From NCBI GenBank assembly GCA_009663005.1, contig VIGQ01001119.1:1-27500 (forward strand): 27,500 bases of DNA, in the 5' to 3' direction. Positions 9,526-19,170 of the stretch are shown piece after piece. Below the pieces are notes generated by a model. The model ran no database searches, was not told the DNA's origin, and saw nothing but the letters and a program-made list of their open reading frames with translations. The position numbers and the translations under genes are program-made. Origin of the DNA: Actinidia chinensis. Its lineage: Eukaryota > Streptophyta > Magnoliopsida > Ericales > Actinidiaceae. The stretch's first letter is position 1. Every line of letters begins with the position of its first letter.

Positions 9526-10081
9526 CATCTTTTAACGCTATCATCCTTGACACCTCATTACCTTCTCCATGATCTGTCTCTAATTCAAAAAAACCCTTGA
9601 TACCGTGAGTGATATGACTACTAATCCCCTGTGGAGTTTGACGGTACGACACTTTTTGTAAAATTTCCTTCCACTGTATAGCTTAGCTGCCTCTTCTGCA
9701 ATTCTTTTTGGCTTTCTCTCAGCGAGTATCTGTAACTTCATATTTGGACACCACAACCAATTCAACACCTTTTTCCTTCTTTGCTTCGTGTCATTTTCAG
9801 AATGCTCTCGTGCTCGGCCCACTTTAAATTATTTGTGTCCATCCACCCTTGTAAACCACCCTTCACGTCAGGCTAATTAAATCTTCCATTGTCTCTTTGC
9901 ATCATCACTGAATGTTGCATAGGCACCCGTCGTCTCTCTTCAACCATTTTGACTTCATTTCTAAGACTCTCGAGGTTGCTTTTATAATAAATCATACAAG
10001 CTGACGGGCCCCCCCCCCCAAATTGGGTCAATTAGATTTCTAATGATATTTGCTCCAATAGAAAGAAGAATCGACAGCCAT

Positions 10082-10640
10082 TTCTCACTTCTATTTGAAT
10101 TATGTAACCTTTGTCCTGGATTTGGGTTTGGCATGGTAAATGCAATCAGTATGTAAACACAAGACCAAAAGTTGATTTTCTACTTTAAGAGTCAATACGA
10201 AGGAGCGACCATTTTAAATGAAAACAAGTGCAACGATATTCCGCGAGAGAGTGATTTTGGAATTAACCAATAGACTTATAGAGTTAAAGCAAAAAAGAAA
10301 ATAATTCAATACAAGATGACAAAGTGTTATTTTCTATCCTAGAAATATTTGTTGATCAATAGACTAGCAAAAAAATCCTAAGGGAGTGAGAAATTATCTT
10401 TATTTGCACCGTGGGGTGGGGTGATGGGTGGGGTGGGTGGGTGGGTTGAGTGTCTAACCTTAGTGGCCATGGTAAAATTGTGGAATTAAAGTATATTTTA
10501 CTCCACTAAACTATAGTGATTCTTACTTTTGGTGTGGGCTTAAAGTCTGTTTGGTCCAATTTGGGTCCCTAAACGTTTTATTAATTTTCTCATTTCACCC
10601 ATTGGTTACCACCCTTCAGATTGCTATGGTATTTCACTCC
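10082..10640. other. Upstream region of the NBS-LRR pseudogene, gene-free
   Basis: No open frames of note. It contains the G-rich tract at 10413-10445. It would have held the resistance-gene promoter (minus strand), but I cannot pick out a convincing TATA box. Confidence 0.4.
10413..10445 (+). repeat. G-rich tract with G-quadruplex potential
   Basis: Seven runs of three or four G are separated by loops of one to four bases (ggggtggggtgatgggtggg, then gtgggtgggtggg). This satisfies the usual G3+N1-7 pattern several times over. It lies about 330 bp upstream of the pseudogene start, with the C-rich strand in the pseudogene's sense. Confidence 0.85.
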
Positions 10641-10678
10641 ATGGATAAAAAGGGCTATGCTATCAGAGCAAAAATAAG

Positions 10679-10798
10679 AATATTTTCCTCCTCTCCCCTC
10701 TTTCCCCTCCCTCTCCCCCCCAACCACCTCCCTCATCTGAGCAGCCCCCCCACTGACCCGCGACTACCACCCTCAACCCCCCAACCACCATTGTACTA
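10679..10798. repeat. C-rich/pyrimidine-rich low-complexity tract
   Basis: Runs of CCTCCCC, CCCCCCC and CCACC dominate. The apparent Pro/Ser-rich open frame across it is a composition effect. Confidence 0.7.
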
Positions 10799-10959
10799 TA
10801 CATGTTGTTCTATCAGTCAATCAAAAGGCAACCATCACCATCACAAAATAAAACCCCCAAAACTCTATTCAACGTATTGCAAACCCTACCTAATCTACAT
10901 CAGTATGCAAGACTCATAGAACAAAATAAGAATATTTCCTTGGCTAACTATGAGGTGTC

Positions 10960-10967
10960 AAACGGCC

Positions 10968-11005
<38 letters not shown>

Positions 11006-11340
11006 GTCGTGCTTCGTGTCTGCCGGCCGGGCCCATTTTACTTAATCGTGCCGTTGTCGGGCCCCCCTTTTTTAAAAGCGTGTCTTTGTCGTGACATTTT
11101 TCTTATTCGTGCCGTGCCATGCCCTGCGCCTCTACTTAATCATGTCCCGTGCTGTGACCGCCGCTAACTTAGTCGTGTGACTCGTGTTGTGCCGTGCCGA
11201 GCCTGTCTACTTAATCGTGTTGTGCCGTGCCGCCCTCTTACTTGAATCGTGTCATGCCGTGTCGCCCACGTAGTCGTGTAAATCGTGGCCGTGTCATGCC
11301 CCGTCTACTAATCGTAGTCATGCTGTGCTCGTATTTTTAA
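10960..11340 (+). repeat. Left subterminal array of degenerate CGTGCC repeats
   Basis: Many copies of gtgcc, cgtgccgtgcc and tacttaatcgtg alternate irregularly. The motif is on the plus strand, as in the right block. Confidence 0.8.
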
Positions 11341-11596
11341 ATTGGTGTGTCCCTTTTTTAATTAAAAGCACACTTATAGTATTTTGTGCTCAAAGACACA
11401 CATAAGAAACTGCCCAACATTTATAAATTTTTGACACAAAATGCATTTTCTGTGGAAATCCACTAATTTGGGAATGTAATGCTTTGTGGCTACAGGCTTT
11501 AGTGGCTACAGGCTTAGGGGTAGGCAGTCGTTGCACAAAAAGTCAATTTAAATTTAATTAAATTTATTTTAATTTATTTAATAATTAATCATGTTC

Positions 11597-11960
11597 TTGC
11601 CACTTTCGCGTCGTGCCCGTGCCCCTTGACACCATACGTGCATGCCCATGGCCCATTCCGTTGCTTGGCTAAATTTGTGTCTGTCGTGCCGTGCCGTGCC
11701 AAACAAGTATCTATCGTGTCCGTGCTCGGGTGTCGTGCCGTGCTTTGATGTGCCCGGGCCATGCGTGCGTGTTAAGCCAACTAATCGTTCCGTGCCCGTG
11801 CGTCTTCCACCATTTTCGTGTAACCCCGTGCCCGTACCCGTGCCCGCTCAGACCGTCGCCATGCCGTGCCATGCTCACCTTATACTACGTGCCGAAATCG
11901 TTGCCCGTGCCGAGTTTTTTTTCGTGCCATGCCCGTTTCGTGCGTGCCTGCAAGCCCACT
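11597..11960 (+). repeat. Right subterminal array of degenerate CGTGCC repeats
   Basis: Repeated cgtgcccgtgcc, gtgccatgcc and cgtgccgtgcc occur in the same orientation as the left block rather than inverted. Confidence 0.8.
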
Positions 11961-11984
11961 TGGACACCTCTCCTGCTAACCAAG

Positions 11985-12425
11985 TTATCAGAAACCGACC
12001 GAACATTGAAGCTGTCAAAGCACCGGGTCACGGTTCAACTGGTTCAACCACGTTCAACCGGATTTATAATTAATAAATTAATAAAATTATATTTTTATTA
12101 TAAATAATAAAAAAAATATTTTTTTTTTACCCATTCAATAGTAAAATTAATATAGTAAAAAACTATTAAAAAATTAAAATTTTAATTCAAAATTTTGGGG
12201 TGAAAACTGTAAAAATTAAAACTTTAATTCAAAATTTTGGGGTCAAACTATAAAAATTAAAACTTTAATTTTTTCGGTTAAAAAATCGGCCGGTCAACCA
12301 TGTTAAAAAACCGGCGGTTTCAACGGTTCAATCCGCTTCGCTTTCATTTTCGGTAAAATAGTTATACGAACGCGATTAGTGCCCTGAGTTTTCCTCCCTG
12401 TTGACCGGCCGATTCGTCCGATTTT
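11985..12425. repeat. CGGTT/AACCGG-rich dispersed element with AT-rich core
   Basis: It begins gaaaccgaccgaac. Paired motifs (ggttcaactggttcaacc, caaccgg) precede an AT-rich core; then cggccggtcaacc, aaaccggcggtttcaacgg and ttgaccggccgattcg follow. Part of it parallels 3735-3905, showing that it is a dispersed family. Class is not determined. Confidence 0.55.
12169..12270. repeat. Tandem repeat, unit about 42 bp, about 2.5 copies
   Basis: The unit begins aaaaattaaaa(c/t)tttaatt and ends attttggggt-caaact. Copies lie at 12169-12210, 12211-12251 and a partial one at 12252-12270, inside the AT-rich core of the CGGTT element. Confidence 0.85.
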
Positions 12426-14113
12426 TTAATTATAACTATGCTGGCTTAACGTTGGGTCAAATCTGACAAAAGGTTTTGACTATGCTAAAAGTTGACATCC
12501 TCCTTTTTCTACATCTATGTGAATGTGGTCCAATATTCAATATTTCACCCATGAGATCCAATATTCATATTCATATTTTCAATTAAGGAGTTTACGAAAA
12601 AGGAGCAAAATTAAGAGTGCTTGGACTTAAGCCTCCTTTGTGAAGGGAATATGGGTGTTGGAATTTTTTGGTGCTTCTGTACCAATACTTGAAATTTTAT
12701 ATAATTCTAAATATGTTTTGGTATGTGAATTTTTCACACAATAGCCCTATTCTAGAAACATAACCGACACTCTAAACGGGAGCTGCTATGCCACGTGTAT
12801 ATTCGAAATGTGCCACGCAAAGTACCACTTGACATTATTGCCCTCAGATTCATTACAACACCTTGACCGGTCAGTCAAGGTTCCTTGTCAATTCCTCGTC
12901 GCTCTCTCCTCTCTTTCCACCGTTCTCCATCTTCTACATATCTAACTTCTCTCTCCTATTAAAGAGAAATCTATCCACAAAATTTGACCCAATCCTTTTT
13001 CTCTCAGTCTACTGATTTTACACATACTCTTGTAGAAGCGTCGTGACTGGCGAAACTCTTCTCTTCCCTTTTCCCTTCTTTCTTTAAATTTTTATTCAAC
13101 TCTGTTTCTCTACGAGCTATGCCTTATTCATCATGGCATATATCACGAGATGTATCTACATATATAGGGCGGACCGAGATCGGATTCTGTAAATCATGTA
13201 AAATTATAGAATAGCGAGGGATTGTATACGATTACCGAAGTCCCCCCACGGCTGTTGATTGGTTCAGTTTTGTTGTTGGTGTCGTATATAGCAGTTTTTA
13301 TTTTAATAGATATCTTTCTCTTGTGTCATATCCGTTCTAATTTAATTATTTCGATTTACTTCATTACAGTAAATCTACTAAACTAGATAATAACCTTTGA
13401 GATAAACGTAAGAATGAGTTCTTGCTAGATGTCCGCGCTTGATAAGCAATATTAGGGGGAAAAATGGGAGCGAAATCGTAAGATAAAAGGTGATATAGGA
13501 AGGAAACGAGAGCGAGAGAGAGAGTTTGTCATAAGGAAAAAGCTGATTGGACAAGAAAGAGACTAGAGAAAATTACCAAAGTAAGGCAGTTGGAAAATAA
13601 GTGCAAGGTGCGTGGCACATACTGACTTCTTCTGTGGAATTAGCACCACCTTGACTCTTTTTCTGAACTACAATGATTTTTATAGGGAAGTGTATTCTAC
13701 ACTTCTAAAATTATTTTTTTGCATTCTAAATTTTATAAAAATAGGAGTGTAAAAATCAATTTTTAAAGTGTAAAAATTATTTTTTTTTTTATATTAATTG
13801 ATTTTCTTTCTGATTGCTCGCCTAACACTTGTTTTGGTTTTTATTAGAGGCGAGACTAACGTTTGATGGAGTATTTGATGCATTTTGTGGCGTAGGGTGG
13901 CTCTTGGCCTCCAAAATATTTAGAAATTTCTTCTAATATGCTTTCATTTTAAAAAAATGGTAACTACTATACAAGGGATGGGATGTGTTAATAACAAAAA
14001 CTTTGTATTGATAATTTAGAAAAGTTTATAATATCGTACATGTACATTTAGATATGTAAAAAAAATATACATTAACTATCGCCTAGGAGTGATACTTAGC
14101 AAGACGTTACATG
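12426..14113. other. Gene-free spacer with an orphan promoter-like stretch
   Basis: No coding frame is supportable. At 12792-12797 there is a CACGTG G-box in gccacgtgtat. At 12861-12880 ccttgac and gtcaagg form an inverted pair containing two TTGAC W-box cores. A pyrimidine-rich, leader-like stretch follows (12900-13090). A short GA microsatellite lies at 13507-13524. Promoter activity is conjecture, since nothing recognisable is encoded downstream on either strand. Confidence 0.4.
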
Positions 14114-15712
14114 AGGCAAATTACACAAATCTCCCCTGTGGTTTATAAAATATACAAAGATTCTCTCCCCTAAATTTTTTGAAATTACACTGAATTTAGT
14201 CAATTTTGTCGGCTTAACACCGAGTGCTTTGTTTTACAATTATGTCCTTTCAATAGAAAATTGACACATCCCTTTCAATGCATCACACTAGATAAAGTTT
14301 TATTTTTATTTTTTTGGTAAAAATTTATAAAGAAAAACTATAATAATCCAAAATTAAGTTGAATTTTACTTTTTAAAAAAAAAACAAAATTCTTTCTACT
14401 CTTTCAATTCCCTAATCAAGACAAATTAAAAAATAATAAAAAGATAAAAAAAAGTTTACTAAATACAAAAAAAATATATGAAAATTTTCATGACTTTTTT
14501 AAAATATTTTTTTAGTTCTTGTGACGTGAGAAATATAAAAAAAATAAAAAAATAATTAAAGTTTAAAAAAAAAAAGTATGCTAAGATAAAAAAAATATAT
14601 TCATCAAGTAAAAATTTGTTTTTAAATTATTGCTCTTCTAGGGAGAAAAAAAAGTATGAATCTTTTATCAATCGGAGAAAAAAATCCCTAAAAACTAAAA
14701 AATCACAAATTGAATTAACTAAAAAGAACAATGCGCCTCACAAAGGCAATGAAAATTGGTCCATCATTTTTTTATTATAATAGATTTTTTTAAGAAGAAC
14801 CCAACTTTGTGTGTATCTATCTATCTATATTTCCAATTACCTATCCATAAATATTATATATACTTATATTTATTGACTCCTATTTATTTTGGACATAATC
14901 ATACCTTTCAATTGTTAGTATATATGTTATAATTCAATTATTGAGATTATTAAGACCTTACACTTTTTTAGTAATATAGCAACCTCGTACTTTGTATGAT
15001 TATATATTTTTTTTAAAATTCTATATCATAAGCCATAAGGCCAATTCAAAATTAGCGCATGATTTATTAAAATATTTTTTTTATTCATAAGGATACCATT
15101 TTAAAAGATAAATAGATATATGCCTATTTAACTATACATGTATGTTGTGCATATTAAACTTTAGGGGAATGATTTTTACAATTTTTTTTTTACTAAAACT
15201 CTTCATTTTGTATCTTTATTATGTAAATTTTAAGTAAATACCTAAACTAACCCTCCCCACAAAAGGAATAAATAAAAGTTCAATAATATGGGGAGAGGCA
15301 ATATTAATAATTGACAAAAGTTTAAGGGTATTATTATAATATTGTATTATAAAGATAAAAGTGGAATGCATTTTGGTAAAAAAGTGAAGTGCAAAATAAT
15401 CACCCAAAATTTATTAATTTCTACTAATTATGATGTTTAAATTCTATTAATTCTATTTTATGTAATTTTTTCAGGGGAGCTCTGTGTAATTTTAGAGAGA
15501 AGCATTAAGGGAATAGAGAAAAGGCATTATTGGCATTAATATATATAATTGGCCAACATTAGAATACTATGTTACTGTCTTTAAGATTGAACTACGGAGG
15601 GAGGTAATTGTATTATGTCAGATCAGTCGCGGAAGTGGTAGCGTACTTTTCTGAAATTGCAAGGGAGGTCTGTATATAAAAAAACTATAAGGGAAGTCTG
15701 TGTAATTTTTCC
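14114..15712. mobile_element. DNA-transposon-like element with about 55-bp imperfect terminal inverted repeats
   Basis: The left end (14114-14170) reads ggcaaattacacaaatctcc then gtggtttataaaatatacaaag. The inverted right end (15712-15661) reads ggaaaaattacacagacttc then tagtttttttatatacagac. The pairing runs for more than 50 bases with gaps. The interior is AT-rich and non-coding. I could not find a target-site duplication, so the class (for example Mutator-like) is open. Its right part, from about 14839, is also inside the P/Q duplication. Confidence 0.6.
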
Positions 15713-15786
15713 TAAATTAATTTATACAATGGCCCTCCTATAAATTTTTAATTTTTTTTTATCATTTATGTCCCAAGCATTTATAC

Positions 15787-15790
<4 letters not shown>
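14839..15790. repeat. Tandem segmental duplication, copy P, part 1 (partner 24134-25040)
   Basis: Shared strings include tattgactcctat, cttacactttttta/cttgcacttttttag, agcgcatgatttatt, gtaaattttaagtaaatac and aattctattttatgtaat, in the same order in both copies. Copy P is interrupted after this part by the solo-LTR-like insertion. Confidence 0.85.

Positions 15791-15825
<35 letters not shown>
15786..15825. repeat. (AT)n microsatellite
   Basis: Uninterrupted or nearly uninterrupted TA dinucleotides directly abut the left end of the solo-LTR-like element. Confidence 0.95.
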
Positions 15826-15830
<5 letters not shown>

Positions 15831-17380
15831 ATAAAAAAAAAAAATAAATATATAATTGATTTTGATTATTAGACTTGTAAATCTTAAACTTGATTAAATT
15901 TATTGTGAAAAATGTATTAAGGAATGCTAAAAACAAATTCATATTTATTTAATCACTTGATTAACTCAAAACAACCTTGCACAAGTTGTTTTAAAATTAA
16001 ACATACATGCATACATTATAAACATCTTTAGACTTTTTGAAATAAATTATTTGACTATCTTATATCCTTGAAATAAATAAATTGAACACAAATTAATTTA
16101 CACTTGATCTAATGATATTCATAACTTTTTAAAAGTCATAATCAAAGTTATTATGCAAATGAAACTTGTAAAAGTTTCATTATCACTTAAACTCATTTTG
16201 GATAGTTAACGACATTAGTTTTTAAAGAATACAGTGAAAAACTGAAACTAGGGTCACCAAGTTCGTTCGACCGAAGTTGAAGTACCTCAACCAAAATAGA
16301 ACTGAGCCTCAAACAAATGAACTAAATGCTCATTCAAAAAACAAAGCAACAACAACCGAAGTTGAGTTCGGTCGACCGAAGTTTAAGAATCACAACGAAA
16401 AAGACTTTGCTCAAATAAGTAAAATAAGTGATCATTGAAAAATAATGCAACAAACAAAACCGATGGTGACATTCAGTCGACCGAAATTTATCAAAATCTC
16501 TATCAAGTTAAGATTTGGGTCAACCGAGGTAACTGAACATCTAAATGAGAATAGAGCGGATCACTGAAAAAACATAGCAATGTCGACCGAATGTCAACGC
16601 GGTCGAACTCGAAGTTTGACAACACGCTCAACTACAGTTGTAGACCTTAGAAATGAAAATCAACGCTCACTTGAAGAACAGAGCAACCTCGCCCAAAGTT
16701 GAAGTTCGGTTGATCAAAATTTAAAAACTTTGATCCTGCAAGTCCAACTCAAGATCCAATGGTTGAGATTCAATCAGAACGGCTAGATCAAAAGTATTTA
16801 ATGCAGTAACGGCTTTTTTCAAGTTTGGGTTTATAAATTCAATCCTTGAGGTTGTTGAGAAAACATTAAAATACCATAAAACTCATATACACTTGTATTC
16901 ATACCGTTATCCCTGTGATTATTTATTGCGAATTTGATTGTCAAGATCAAAGAGAGCAAGATCACTTTAGAAAAAAAACTTCATTGTACTCATCTTTCGT
17001 CTAGAGTTTGGTGAATTTTAGTTATTACAACAATAACTTGTTTTAAGAGGATCACTAAGAGTGATTGTAAAAATTTCAAGAGAGGGATTCTTTTAGAGAC
17101 TAGAAGTGTTCTAGTAATTGTAGATGTTGTCAAGCACCCGCAATCTTAAAGATAGTGAATATCTAAGGAGAAGGTTGAAGGGTAGACGTAGGCTAATATT
17201 TGCCAAATCACTATAAATCGTTTGCACACTTTTCTCTCTTCTATTTAATTGCTTATATACTTGTTTAGACTAGAGTGCATAGTTTAATCTACCTTTGACA
17301 TAAATTTTTAATTGGTCATTAATTCTAAAATCCTATTCACATCACAATTCACACCCCTCATAATTTACTTTTTAGCTAAA
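15826..17380 (+). mobile_element. Probable solo LTR (copia-like) inserted in copy P
   Basis: Copy Q reads straight through tttataaacacatataatata and ctgtggttcccaaat at 25029-25053. Copy P has about 1.55 kb between the equivalent tttatacaatatata and gatgattcccaaat, so this is an insertion. It begins TGTTGATAAAA, contains a 105-bp minisatellite and a TATA-like gtttataaatt at about 16840, and has no coding frame. This resembles a large plant LTR. The exact right end is uncertain: a CA lies at 17360, but flank alignment favours about 17380. Confidence 0.55.
16261..16735 (+). repeat. Degenerate minisatellite, period about 105 bp, built on a TTCGGTCGACCGAA palindrome
   Basis: Motif starts are near 16261, 16365, 16471, 16600 and 16704. 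Each is (g)ttcggtcgaccgaa-like followed by gttta/gttgaa, then a spacer with ctca...aaaacaaagcaaca. The most complete palindrome is at 16366-16379 (ttcggtcgaccgaa). Confidence 0.8.
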
Positions 17381-17479
17381 ATATATATGATGATTCCCAA
17401 ATATTCACGCATAATATAAAACCGGCAATTTGATTTGTGATTTGATCAATTTGTAAAAGTTGAGTATTTTTTATGTTTC
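17381..17479. repeat. Copy P of the segmental duplication, part 2 (partner about 25045-25147)
   Basis: gattcccaaatattcacgca and gagtattttttatgtttc match the partner's ggttcccaaatatttcacat and tagtattttttatgttttg. It lies between the two insertions. Confidence 0.82.
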
Positions 17480-18199
17480 TATGGGGTGGTAAGTTTTGAG
17501 AGGTGAGAGGAAGAAATTAATGCAGCCCCCGCCGTGGGCTCTTGACGGCGTTAGTAGCTTGCAACACTGACATAGTGGATCGGCCGCCGGAGCTATTTCT
17601 AGAAAACAGCTATCAGATAATCAAGTTAGAAGACGAGAATGTAGAGAGAGTAGAGAGAGAAAAGCTAATATATGTTTCACCACCAAAGGTTGCATTCATT
17701 TTTAGAGAAACAAAGGCTAGATTTATATGGTACTACTCGAGGTGTGCCTTGACGCACTAGTTGTCTTATCATTAGATAAGTTACGGCTCGACACGTATCA
17801 TATGCCCGACTGCTGTATCAGCGAGTAGGCGACTGATCCAGCCATGCTCCTAGGGCCTGGTTGGTAGCCTATCATCATGCTATCGACGTCTCCACCTGGC
17901 GTGGGGCGGTTGAAGAAACTTGACTGTAAGTCCCCCTTCTGTCTCTTACATCCTTCAGGATTGTCGCCGGTCGTTGCCCCTCGTCTAAGCTCTAGCGCGA
18001 TTATTCTTTTGAGCTTGCTAAAATAGATGACAACTTAGAGGTAACGATGGTCTTAGCTCGAACTGTGCTTTTCTTTAGTAGTATCTGTACTAAGGTCCGG
18101 TGTGGAGGACTTCCACGCTGCTCCATAGCGATAGTTCGACGGAGATCTCTAACCCTAGCAAAGACTAGATTCCGTATTCGTATATTTTTTCCCCTTATA
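17480..18199 (+). repeat. 5' LTR
   Basis: Starts tatggggtggtaagttttga and ends ttttttccccttata. It aligns along its length with 22798-23538; shared blocks include gaggtgagaggaag, agaaacaaaggct, atttatatggtac, ccttgacgc, ggattgtc.ccggtcgttgcc and agatctct. A TATA-like atttatatgg lies near 17721. No standard primer-binding site follows (attgtccctcaagtcgcatg), which is odd. Confidence 0.88.
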
Positions 18200-19170
18200 A
18201 TTGTCCCTCAAGTCGCATGAGCTGGGTCGATGCTCGTCGAGGTCATGTTGAACTACCGTGTTCGTTGTCTTTGAGCTTTGCGCTTGGTCGGCACTCAGAT
18301 GCATTCTAGTTGTCTTTCTTCTATCTAAGTTTATCATGTCACCATAATGTTTTGAGGCACACATCCAAGAACGTTCGAGTACTAGTGCCGAGGTCCCCCA
18401 CTTGCCCTTAGGGCTCATTTGGTATGGACGCACAATTGGGTGGTTGCCACGTGCTCGTGTCCTATAGGTTTCGAGAGGCGGTTATTGGAGCGTGATCCTA
18501 CCGTCCACTTGGACACGTTCTTGCTTCCTTCTTGCCTTTTCACCTTCCTTATTAAGGTCTATTTCTCTTCCTTCTCCCAATACTGTGTATCGAACCTTCG
18601 AGAGCGTTTTAGAGAAAGAAAGAGCATTCATTCGTCTACTACTACCATCCGAACACTTGTTTAACCACCGTTCTAGTTCCTGGCGTCTAATTTTTGACCT
18701 TTACATCGTTGGTTTCCTTTTGAGTTTAGCTTTGGTAAGTTTCTTCTTCATTTCCTTTCTGCGACTTGTATGCTTTTTTCATGATCTGGACTCGATTCCT
18801 TGTCTGCATTTCTATGCTTAGAGTTTGCTTTGCATCTGTGTTTCCATGCTTGAGTTTCTGTATCTGCCTTGAATTTTTTTGCTAGTTTGTTGTTGAATCT
18901 CAAGTTTCTAACCTTAGCTTGTTTGCCATTGTTGGAGTTTTGTGTTCCATGAACTGGGTCACCCTTGGCCTTTTCCCTCTCAAACATATGGGTTCGGGCT
19001 GCCCTATAGGATCAGTGGCCTAAGGGTTTTGCCCCCAGGCCCTTTTATTGCCTTGATGGGTTCGAGACAGTAAGAGGGACTAATAGCTGTCTCTCAAAAG
19101 TAAGTAGCCTTATCTCGTCACAATTACCTGTATTAGCTTGTTCTAATTGTCTTACTTCTATTTTCAAAAT
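18200..19170 (+). other. Leader of the gag-only element
   Basis: No supportable protein. A donor-like ggtaagtttc at about 18734 may mark a leader intron, but I cannot find its acceptor with confidence. A G-box-like gccacgtg occurs near 18447, comparable to the one at 22480 near the 3' LTR. Open frames on both strands here look like chance. Confidence 0.45.

Larger units (their letters stand above)
6580..10081 (-). pseudogene. CC-NBS-LRR disease-resistance pseudogene
   Basis: An intact relative would be a cytoplasmic immune receptor of the RPS2/At4g27190-like CNL class: the coiled coil signals, the NB-ARC domain binds ATP/ADP, and the LRRs sense effectors. The likely start is ATG at 10081-10079 (agaaATGGCT, good plant context), followed after a frameshift by LLSIGANIIRNLIDPI. 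A run of 11 C (10009-10019) breaks the frame. The coiled coil reads MIYYKSNLESLRNEVKMVEE. Next come VLNWLWCPNMKLQILAERK, the P-loop, FNEVVRIAVVSQNPAEKKIQ, kinase-2 VVLDDV, GLPL-type RLPIAIVTVGRALTG, WNFALEQLRKSIGKIFRGVE, a degraded MHD region, then LRRs (FFEGMRSSKFISVGNVF; ELESLPNLVSLTI; LDSMRLKQQLSNKL near 7420). The last segment, CPVLETICLRLQK..CRPLKTK* near 6680-6580, is a tentative C-terminus. At least eight frame breaks or stops disable it. Confidence 0.85.
10949..11974. mobile_element. Non-autonomous hAT-like element with GTGCC subterminal arrays
   Basis: The left end reads tatgaggtgtcaaacgg and the right end, inverted, aggagaggtgtccaagtggg. They share GAGGTGTC-AA, close to the TAGGGGTGTCAAACGG-type ends of plant hAT elements. 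gctaac flanks both sides (10943-10948 and 11975-11980), extendable to an imperfect 8-bp target-site duplication. Both flanks of the interior are crowded with GTGCC/CGTGCCGTGCC, around an AT-rich core at 11341-11600. No transposase is present. The open frames at 11642-12107 follow the repeat and are not genes. Confidence 0.65.

Noticed and set aside
7203..9535. Plus-strand open frames at 7203-7397, 8595-8783, 9054-9296 and 9314-9535
   Set aside because: They are antisense to NBS-LRR coding sequence whose minus-strand frames carry the recognisable motifs.
10652..10668. tgctatcagagcaaaa, close to a retroelement primer-binding site
   Set aside because: No LTR end or second LTR lies around it; a single short match is not enough.
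10551..11167. Two overlapping plus-strand open frames rich in Pro, Ser and Leu
   Set aside because: They follow the C-rich tract and enter the GTGCC array. Composition explains them, and no family pattern or splice structure is visible.
11642..12107. Two overlapping plus-strand frames of about 140 residues, Cys/Arg/Pro-rich
   Set aside because: They are translations of the CGTGCC repeats in two frames; the periodic residues mirror the DNA repeat.
13686..13703. Short hairpin aagtgtattctacactt
   Set aside because: A 7-bp stem in AT-rich DNA with no T-tract or conserved context; chance is sufficient.
16261..16735. Repeat and spacer pattern reminiscent of a CRISPR array
   Set aside because: Units are about 105 bp, degenerate and with similar 'spacers'. 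The setting is a plant LTR, so this is a minisatellite.
18155..18987. Open frames on both strands across the 5' LTR end and leader
   Set aside because: They have no homology I recognise, overlap one another, and lie where a retroelement leader is expected.
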